A stretch of 8,096 nucleotides of DNA from Bacillota bacterium (GTDB lineage: Bacteria; Bacillota; Clostridia; Oscillospirales; Ruminococcaceae): assembly GCA_029550985.1 (NCBI GenBank), contig JAKPGH010000110.1, positions 1 through 8,096 on the forward strand. Reading direction: 5' to 3'. This document shows, piece after piece, positions 1-4,992 of this stretch; within the stretch, counting starts at the first letter, position 1; each line of letters opens with the position of its first letter. Under the pieces are notes generated by a model, which saw only the letters and a list, made by a program, of their open reading frames with translations, was not told the origin of the DNA and searched no databases. Position numbers and translations under genes: made by a program.

Positions 1-30
1 AGTAGTGGCCTCGTTAAAGCAGAGCTTCAT
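1..30 (-). CDS. N-terminus of a partial gene, probably a sugar phosphate isomerase/epimerase
   Basis: Only the first ten codons lie in the window (MKLCFNEATT), reading leftwards off the edge. The start is supported by a purine-rich ribosome binding site (AAAGGAAG, about 38-45 on the plus strand) a few bases before the ATG, and by a good minus-strand promoter further upstream. The MKLxFNEATT opening resembles, from memory, the first beta strand of clostridial TIM-barrel proteins annotated as sugar phosphate isomerase/epimerase (AP endonuclease family 2 fold). Ten residues cannot prove this. That a gene starts here is fairly sure; the product is a tentative call. It lies downstream of the HisD-family gene on the same strand, but a terminator separates them and it has its own promoter. 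Confidence 0.5.
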   Translation of the reverse strand, partial: MKLCFNEATT

Positions 31-78
31 AACAATACTTCCTTTCGATATGTACCTTGCGGTTGAAAAACGGCTTAG

Positions 79-103
79 TTGTTTTGTATGAAACAATTCA
101 TAC
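79..103. repeat. Two overlapping inverted repeats in the leader of the leftward gene
   Basis: Positions 86-103 form a perfect dyad with 7-bp arms GTATGAA/TTCATAC around a 4-base centre. Positions 79-96 form a second dyad with 6-bp arms TTGTTT/AAACAA around a 6-base centre. The two share bases 86-96, so as RNA they would be mutually exclusive hairpins; as DNA they look like repressor operator sites. They lie about 70-90 bases downstream of the predicted transcription start and about 50 bases before the start codon. No regulator is encoded in view, so the function is inferred from symmetry alone. Confidence 0.4.
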
Positions 104-176
104 CCGTTTGGAGTTTTTGCGCATATCAAACACTACGGCTCCAATGATGATAACACCTTTTATGGCCTGCTGTACA

Positions 177-206
177 TTTATACCAATAAATCATGGCATT
201 TGTCAA
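177..206 (-). promoter_or_regulatory. Sigma-A-type promoter for the leftward gene
   Basis: On the minus strand, TTGACA (206 to 201) is followed after 18 bases by TATAAA (182 to 177). This is a perfect -35 and a good -10. Transcription would begin near 170, giving a leader of about 140 nt before the ATG at 30. It lies beyond the terminator that closes the HisD-family gene, so the leftward gene can be expressed independently. Confidence 0.65.
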
Positions 207-310
207 CACGCCCAAAATAAAGATGCCATGGCGCCGGAGCAGGAGGCTCCGTCCACCGTAACCTTGCCTTGTCCCGACTCCAGCTTCCGATGTGCGGTTG
301 CAAATTCACC

Positions 311-351
311 AAAAAAGGACCTGTTCTCTTTTCCATAGAGAACAGGTCCTT
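311..351 (-). terminator. Intrinsic terminator of the HisD-family gene
   Basis: A perfect 15-bp stem (315-329 paired with 337-351) with a 7-base loop is followed on the minus strand by a run of T (complement of the A run at 311-316). It begins 38 bases after the TAG of the upstream gene. On the plus strand the tail (GCATTTTTA) is weaker but could give some two-way function; no plus-strand gene ends here. Confidence 0.9.
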
Positions 352-389
352 GCATTTTTAGACAATGCGCAAATATGTACCGGCAAAAG

Positions 390-1658
390 CTACAGTTTTT
401 CGGCTCGGATTTCGGCGGCCCTGGCGTGAGCAATCAGGCCCTCTCCTCTGGCCATGCGGGAGGTCAAAGGAGCGAGAGTTTTCAAGGCATCGGCCGTCAT
501 CCGCTGGTGAGTGCATACCTTGAGGAAGGTTCCCACCCAAACGCCGCCGGTGTAGCGGGCAGCCCGCAGGGTAGGCAGGGTGTGGTTGGTTCCCGAGGCG
601 TAGTCGCCAAAGACTTCCGCCGTGGCCTGCCCAATAAACAGGGAACCGTAGTTCACCAGCCGGGGGATGACCTCATCGGCATCCTCCACCATCAGCTCCA
701 GGTGCTCGGGAGCCCGTTGATTGGCAATGGAGACCGCCTCCTCCAAATCCTCGGCCAAAATGACCTCGCCGTAATCCTGCCAGGATTGGCGGGCGATGTC
801 CGCCGTTTCCAAAGTGGCCAGCTGAGCCTCCACCGCCGCCATGGTTTGTTCCGCCACCTGCCGGCGGGTGGTCACCAGGACGCCTTTGGCCAGCAAGTCG
901 TGCTCCGACTGGGCCAGCAAATCGGCGGCAAGAATCTCAGGGTCGGCGGTATGGTCGGCGATAATCAGCACCTCGCTGGGGCCTGCGATAAAATCAATGC
1001 CCACCTGCCCGTAGCACTGGCGTTTGGCCTCGGTGACATACTGGTTCCCGGGACCGACGATGATGTCCACCGCGGGAATTTGCCCGGTGCCGTAGGCAAA
1101 GGCCGCAACGCCGTGGGCGCCGCCGACGGCGTAGATTTCGTCGGCGCCGGCGATATCCAGCGCCGCCAGAATTTTGGGGTGAATTTTTTCGCTGCCCTTC
1201 ATGGCGGGGGAACAGGCCACCACTTTTCCAACCCCCGCCACCCGCGCCGGAATCACCAGCATCAGAGCGGTGGAGTAGAGGGGATAACTGCCGCCGGGCA
1301 CATAGCAGCAACAGGACTGCACAGGAATCACCCGGTGGCCCAGATAAGCTCCCGGCGTGGGGGAAATGTCCTCCAGGGATTTCAGGCAGCTAAGCTGGGC
1401 CTGCGCAAAGGTTCGGATGTTGGACGCCGCCGCCTTTAAATCGTCGATTTCCTGAGCGGAAAGCTGCTCGTAAGCTTCCTGGATTTCCTGCCGGGTTACC
1501 TGCAGCCGGCGGCGGGCGTTGCCGTCAAAGCGGGTGTTAAAGTCGACAAGAGCGTCATCCCCTTCCCTGCGCACCCGCCCGATGATTTCGGCCACATTGG
1601 CGGTCAGCTGGGGATTGTCGTCGTTAGGGCGTACGAGGGCGGACTTTAAAATCTCCAT
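390..1658 (-). CDS. hisD: Histidinol dehydrogenase family protein (HisD or HisD-like alcohol dehydrogenase)
   Basis: A 422-residue cytosolic zinc enzyme, full length for the family (E. coli HisD is 434). HisD oxidises L-histidinol to histidine in two NAD-dependent steps. Visible signatures are YVPGG (119-123), GPGNQYVTEAKR (202-213), GPSEVLIIAD (226-235), APEHL (316-320) and GDYASGTNHTLPT (351-363). By alignment with E. coli HisD, the zinc ligands map to Q250, H253, D352 and H411, the catalytic pair to E318/H319, and substrate contacts to H359 and E406, so all key positions are kept. The start is firm: AGAGGAGG lies 7 bases before the ATG. The segment 366-386 (ARYTGGVWVGTFLKVCTHQR) and PVQSC (112-116) recall the HpsN-like (sulfopropanediol dehydrogenase) branch more than textbook HisD, and no other his gene is in view. 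The family is certain; the substrate is not. A triple cysteine (116-118) is unusual. Confidence 0.9.
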   Translation of the reverse strand: MEILKSALVRPNDDNPQLTANVAEIIGRVRREGDDALVDFNTRFDGNARRRLQVTRQEIQEAYEQLSAQEIDDLKAAASNIRTFAQAQLSCLKSLEDISPTPGAYLGHRVIPVQSCCCYVPGGSYPLYSTALMLVIPARVAGVGKVVACSPAMKGSEKIHPKILAALDIAGADEIYAVGGAHGVAAFAYGTGQIPAVDIIVGPGNQYVTEAKRQCYGQVGIDFIAGPSEVLIIADHTADPEILAADLLAQSEHDLLAKGVLVTTRRQVAEQTMAAVEAQLATLETADIARQSWQDYGEVILAEDLEEAVSIANQRAPEHLELMVEDADEVIPRLVNYGSLFIGQATAEVFGDYASGTNHTLPTLRAARYTGGVWVGTFLKVCTHQRMTADALKTLAPLTSRMARGEGLIAHARAAEIRAEKL

Positions 1659-1775
1659 GACGTTTCCTCCTCTTTGTTCAGGATATTCATTCCACCGATT
1701 GGTGCCTTTTTCTCATTTCGTCGAATCATTTTATAAAATTTGGAAAAAAATGGTAATATTTCCGTCCTTTTGCTC

Positions 1776-1803
1776 TTGAATAAACTTTCAATCTAAGTAT
1801 AAT
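1776..1803 (+). promoter_or_regulatory. Promoter of the VTC-DUF4956-CotH-cellulose synthase operon
   Basis: TTGAAT (1776-1781) and TATAAT (1798-1803) are spaced by 16 bases in the AT-rich intergenic DNA. The -10 is perfect and the -35 matches TTGACA at four of six positions. Transcription would start near 1810, leaving a leader of almost 100 nt before the first gene. It is the only good plus-strand promoter seen before the five-gene run, and no promoter or terminator is evident between those genes. Confidence 0.65.
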
Positions 1804-1839
1804 GAAACTAGCTCCTGGAAAAATATGGAATTCTCTGGC

Positions 1840-1856
1840 AAAATAATTGTTATTTT
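1840..1856. repeat. AT-rich dyad in the operon leader
   Basis: Seven-base arms AAAATAA and TTATTTT surround a three-base centre, about 30-46 bases downstream of the predicted transcription start. All pairs are A-T, so a stable RNA hairpin is unlikely; a protein-binding operator is more plausible. Symmetry of this kind can arise by chance in AT-rich DNA. No c-di-GMP riboswitch consensus (type I or II) was recognised in this leader. Confidence 0.3.
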
Positions 1857-1906
1857 CATGCAGAAATATCTCAAGCTATCAATAGACTGTATAGTTGGAG
1901 GGAAAT

Positions 1907-2596
1907 ATGACGGAAACCAGTGTGGCGCGAAGGGAGATTAAGTACCTGCTGGATCTCTGTTCCGCTTACTACGTGCAACAGAGACTGGAAAAGGTATTGC
2001 CGGTGGACCGGCCCGGGGAACGGGACGGATATCTGGTGCGTTCCCTCTATTTTGACAGCATCGACGACCAGGACTATTACGACAAGGTGGACGGCCTGGA
2101 AACCCGGCATAAAATTCGGCTGCGCATCTACAGTCCGGCAGACACCACGGCAAAGCTGGAAGTGAAGGAAAAACAGGGCAGCGAACAGTGGAAGCGCTCG
2201 GCCACCATTTCAAAAAAAGACGCTTACCTGCTGATACTGGGGATGTACGACAAGCTGCTGCAAAAGCACCACTCCCCTTTTATGCGGGCCGTGCTGCTGA
2301 AAATGCAGATGGAAGGGTATGTGCCCAAAACCATTGTGGAGTTTCGCAGGCTGGCATTTGTTGAGGAAACCAACAGCACCCGCATCACCTTCGACACCCA
2401 GTTGGCCGCAACGGAGGCAAACTTTGATTTATTCTCACCCCAGCTTACGCTTTACCCTATTATATACCCAGTCATCCTGGAAGTGAAGTACAACCACTTC
2501 TTATTGAGTCATATCAAGGATTTGTTGCAGATTGCGGACCAAATTCCCGTTTCGACCAGCAAGTACTGCCTCGGAAGACAAATCGCCTTTTTTTAG
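1907..2596 (+). CDS. VTC-domain protein (polyphosphate polymerase-like, CYTH/triphosphate tunnel fold)
   Basis: A 229-residue soluble protein, essentially one VTC domain. In yeast Vtc4 this tunnel-shaped domain makes polyphosphate from ATP at the membrane. Expected basic and acidic tunnel residues are visible: K12 in RREIKY, R71 and R73 in IRLRIY, E85/K87/K89 in LEVKEKQG, R147/R148 in VEFRRLAF, E192/K194 in ILEVKY and K219 in SKYCLG. They match in order and spacing the Vtc4 set of catalytic lysines, arginines and glutamate, so the site looks intact. YFDS (48-51) is also typical. The start is ATG 1907, with GGAGGG five bases upstream; a TTG twelve bases earlier would lie on that site. It has no membrane helices, unlike yeast VTC, and the next gene may supply the membrane part. 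First gene of the operon. Domain call is firm; polyphosphate activity is inferred. Confidence 0.88.
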   Translation: MTETSVARREIKYLLDLCSAYYVQQRLEKVLPVDRPGERDGYLVRSLYFDSIDDQDYYDKVDGLETRHKIRLRIYSPADTTAKLEVKEKQGSEQWKRSATISKKDAYLLILGMYDKLLQKHHSPFMRAVLLKMQMEGYVPKTIVEFRRLAFVEETNSTRITFDTQLAATEANFDLFSPQLTLYPIIYPVILEVKYNHFLLSHIKDLLQIADQIPVSTSKYCLGRQIAFF

Positions 2597-2610
2597 GAGG
2601 AAATATCAAA

Positions 2611-3306
2611 ATGATGATTCAAGTCAATGAAATTCTGCAAAATTTACTTAAGAACGCAACCGGCACCCTTTCTCCGCAAGAAATTTTGCTCAACTTTCTG
2701 GTGGCTCTGATTTTGGGGCTTTTGATCTATCTCTCCTACCGGTTTTCCCATTCGGCGGCCGTATACAGTCCCCGCTTTAACGCCTCTCTGTTGATGCTGA
2801 CCCTCGTCACCACCCTGGTGATGAACGTCATTGGCAACAACATCGCCTTGTCGTTGGGCATGGTGGGCGCCCTTTCCATCGTGCGTTTCCGCACCGCCAT
2901 CAAGGACCCAAGGGACACCACCTACATATTCTGGTGTATCGCGGTGGGCATCTGCTGCGGCGTTTCCGAATACTACGTCCCCACCATTGGCAGCGGAGTG
3001 ATTTTTCTGATCATGGTAATTTTCGGCCTGGTCCACGCCAACAACCGCTATTTGCTGGTTATCCGCGGCTCCGGCCCCGACACCGGCAACGAAATTGAAC
3101 TGGCCATGTTGTCCGCCTATTCCGGCAAGGCCGCCCTGCGGGTGAAAAACACCAGCCGGGAAAGCCAGGAGTTCATCTACGAACTGTCCCAGGCTCTGTT
3201 AAACAAGCCGTTGCCTCAGGGCAAAAAAATTACCGACGTGTTATATGAAATCGAAGGCGTCACCCAGGTCAACCTGGTGATGCAAAGCGAAGAGGTGAGC
3301 CGATGA
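2611..3306 (+). CDS. DUF4956 family membrane protein
   Basis: A 231-residue integral membrane protein. About five hydrophobic segments lie near 25-44, 57-75, 77-92, 105-121 and 126-144, followed by a soluble tail (about 150-231) ending in a likely alpha/beta regulatory-type fold. The family signature GMVGALSIVRFRTAIKDPRDTTYIFW is at 83-108, with conserved basic and acidic residues just after a helix. DUF4956 has no established biochemical function. Its genes commonly accompany VTC-domain and CotH genes, as here, suggesting a joint complex, possibly a channel or anchor for the VTC enzyme. AGGAGG at 2595-2600 overlaps the TAG of the VTC gene, ten bases before ATG 2611; a second ATG follows at once. 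The stop overlaps the next start (ATGA at 3303-3306), indicating translational coupling. Confidence 0.85.
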   Translation: MMIQVNEILQNLLKNATGTLSPQEILLNFLVALILGLLIYLSYRFSHSAAVYSPRFNASLLMLTLVTTLVMNVIGNNIALSLGMVGALSIVRFRTAIKDPRDTTYIFWCIAVGICCGVSEYYVPTIGSGVIFLIMVIFGLVHANNRYLLVIRGSGPDTGNEIELAMLSAYSGKAALRVKNTSRESQEFIYELSQALLNKPLPQGKKITDVLYEIEGVTQVNLVMQSEEVSR

Positions 3307-4946
3307 CAATCCGCCACAAACGGTTGGTGGTTTTCCTGCTGGCCGTTTTGTTAATTTCCGCGCCCATAGCCCTGCAAGTGGTTGCCTCCTCCATTTCCCC
3401 GCCACCCCATCTTGCCCAGCACGAATACTGGCCAGCGGCCGCAGGGGACTTGGAGGCGGTGCCTTCCGGTACCCTGGAGGATTTAAAGGACTTCGAAACC
3501 CATCTTCCCATTGTGGTGGTTGAATTTTTTGGCAAGCCGCGAGCGCCCACCGTGTGGAGCGAGGAGAAGGGATATCGCGAACCGGTCAAATACGACCCCT
3601 TTGCCGACGGATTTTTTTACCTCTATCACAACGAAGACGGCGGCGTCAACCGCCTGGGGGACACCCCCGTCCTGCAAACCAATACCAGAGCCCGGCTGCG
3701 GGGAAACTCCTCCCTGAGTTTTGCCAAGCAGCAGTATCTCATCAAAATGTACAACGAGGACGGCACCAAAAACCGCCAGGACCTTTTGGGGATGGGCGCC
3801 GACTGGGAATGGGTCCTCAACATTTCCTATGTGGACAAATCGCTGCTGCGCAATTACATGTGTCTGAATCTGGGCGCCAAAATTATGGGGTACGCCCCCG
3901 AAGTGCGCTACTGCGAAGTCTTTCAAAAGGAGGGAGAGCAATACAAATACCTTGGGGTCTACCTGCTGATGGAAAGCGTCAAGCAGGGGGAAAGCCGCGT
4001 TGACATTCCCGATTACGACGCCCACTTTGCCGAGGCTTCCTACCTGTTGTGCCGGGACCGGTTTGACGAAAACCGCACCATTCTGGACACCTACGCCACC
4101 CGGGAAGGGCTGACACCGGGATATCTGGCGGTTCGGTATCCCGGCGTCAACGAAATTACGGAGCGAACCGTCTCCTATATCGAGGAGGACATCAGCCGCC
4201 TGGAAAAAGCCCTGTTTTCCGAAGACATCAACGAATTTCTAACCTACCGGGACTTAATCGATATGGAGTCGGCGGCGGACTACTTTATCATCAACGAGTT
4301 CTTTGCCAATTACGACGCCGGGTTCAACTCCTACTACCTTTACAAAAGCATAGGCGGCAAGCTGAAGTTTGGCCCGGTGTGGGATTTTGACCAAGCCATC
4401 GACAACAACCGGCCCTATATCCTGGAAATTGAATCCACCGCCATGCACGACGGCGTCTGGTTCCGGCAAATGCTGCGGGACGGCGAGTTTGTCAATCTGA
4501 TTATCAACCGGTATCGGGAGCTTCGCCAGGGGGTGCTGTCCGACGCCTATCTTGACCAATTCATCGACGACACCATCGCGTTTTTGGGGAAGGCGGCGGT
4601 CAGGGACTGGAACCGCTGGCAATACGACGACCACGAGGCCCTTTATCGGGAAAGCCCCACCGGAAAGGTTCATGAAACCCTGCTGTCCAACACCCGCAAT
4701 TTTGAAGAGGAAATTGCCCATATCAAACAGGTTTTGAAAGAACACGGCGCCTGGCTGGACAACCACATCGACTCCCTCTATCAGTTCAGCGTTGTGGAGC
4801 CCGGACACCGCAAGGAAACGGCGGCAGACCCGGTGCTGACCTTCTTGTTTGGAGAAGGGCAGGTCAACTGGATGGCCGGTATTCTGGTCATTCAAATGAT
4901 GGTGATATTCTTTGTCAGCATAACCTTGATTCAACGGGAGGCTTGA
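3303..4946 (+). CDS. CotH-family kinase-like protein, membrane anchored at both ends
   Basis: A 547-residue CotH-domain protein. In Bacillus subtilis CotH is an atypical protein kinase that phosphorylates spore-coat proteins; other CotH proteins lie in surface-polymer loci. It starts with an uncleaved-looking signal helix (8-28), has a large external part, and ends with a second helix (about 523-543) plus a short tail. Motifs in order: RLRGNSS (131-137), KQQYLIKM (142-149), YVDKSLLRN (176-184), GVYLLMESVK (218-227), NEFFANYDAGFNSYYLYK (331-348) and GPVWDFD (357-363). D361/D363 are the likely metal-binding aspartates; E224, K227, D338 and N342 are likely active-site contributors. The active site therefore seems complete. 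GAGG precedes the ATG, which overlaps the DUF4956 stop. In this operon a spore role is less likely than modification of the exported polymer or of a surface protein. The domain is sure; the substrate is unknown. Confidence 0.87.
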   Translation: MTIRHKRLVVFLLAVLLISAPIALQVVASSISPPPHLAQHEYWPAAAGDLEAVPSGTLEDLKDFETHLPIVVVEFFGKPRAPTVWSEEKGYREPVKYDPFADGFFYLYHNEDGGVNRLGDTPVLQTNTRARLRGNSSLSFAKQQYLIKMYNEDGTKNRQDLLGMGADWEWVLNISYVDKSLLRNYMCLNLGAKIMGYAPEVRYCEVFQKEGEQYKYLGVYLLMESVKQGESRVDIPDYDAHFAEASYLLCRDRFDENRTILDTYATREGLTPGYLAVRYPGVNEITERTVSYIEEDISRLEKALFSEDINEFLTYRDLIDMESAADYFIINEFFANYDAGFNSYYLYKSIGGKLKFGPVWDFDQAIDNNRPYILEIESTAMHDGVWFRQMLRDGEFVNLIINRYRELRQGVLSDAYLDQFIDDTIAFLGKAAVRDWNRWQYDDHEALYRESPTGKVHETLLSNTRNFEEEIAHIKQVLKEHGAWLDNHIDSLYQFSVVEPGHRKETAADPVLTFLFGEGQVNWMAGILVIQMMVIFFVSITLIQREA

Positions 4947-4992
4947 ACATTCTGAACACATTCATGAAACCTGCCAACTGGGGGCGAAAGCG

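Larger units (their letters stand above)
31..389. other. Intergenic region without a credible gene
   Basis: The 359 bases between the partial leftward gene and the stop codon of the HisD-family gene hold the terminator at 311-351, the minus-strand promoter at 177-206 and the overlapping dyads at 79-103. About 60-210 is AT-rich, as expected for a promoter and leader. About 220-300 is more GC-rich and contains a short hairpin (CGGAGC/GCTCCG arms, 235-251) of unknown meaning. A 93-codon open frame on the plus strand (57-338) lacks a convincing ribosome binding site, runs into the terminator hairpin and has no recognisable protein character. Confidence 0.6.

Noticed and set aside
57..338. 93-codon plus-strand open frame in the intergenic region
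   Set aside because: It crosses the minus-strand promoter and dyads, ends inside the terminator hairpin, and has no ribosome binding site or recognisable protein features.
203..433. 76-codon minus-strand open frame across the terminator
   Set aside because: It overlaps the end of the HisD-family gene in another frame and runs through the terminator stem, so it would hardly be transcribed as a message.
375..1439. Long open frame of 354 codons on the plus strand, antisense to the HisD-family gene
   Set aside because: The opposite strand encodes a family-level match with every catalytic residue, a strong ribosome binding site and a terminator. The antisense product is Gly/His/Gln-rich without domain character, as expected from a GC-rich gene read backwards.
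1659..1775. Minus-strand promoter or T-box leader for the HisD-family gene
   Set aside because: A TATAAA at 1735-1730 is a possible -10, but no matching -35 at 16-18 bases and no T-box motif (TGGNACCGCG) was seen, so the promoter could not be placed with confidence.
1804..1906. Possible c-di-GMP riboswitch in the operon leader, given the PilZ-regulated synthase
   Set aside because: No type I (GEMM) or type II core sequence or plausible GC-containing stems were found; only an all A-T dyad is present. c-di-GMP control is better placed at the PilZ domain.
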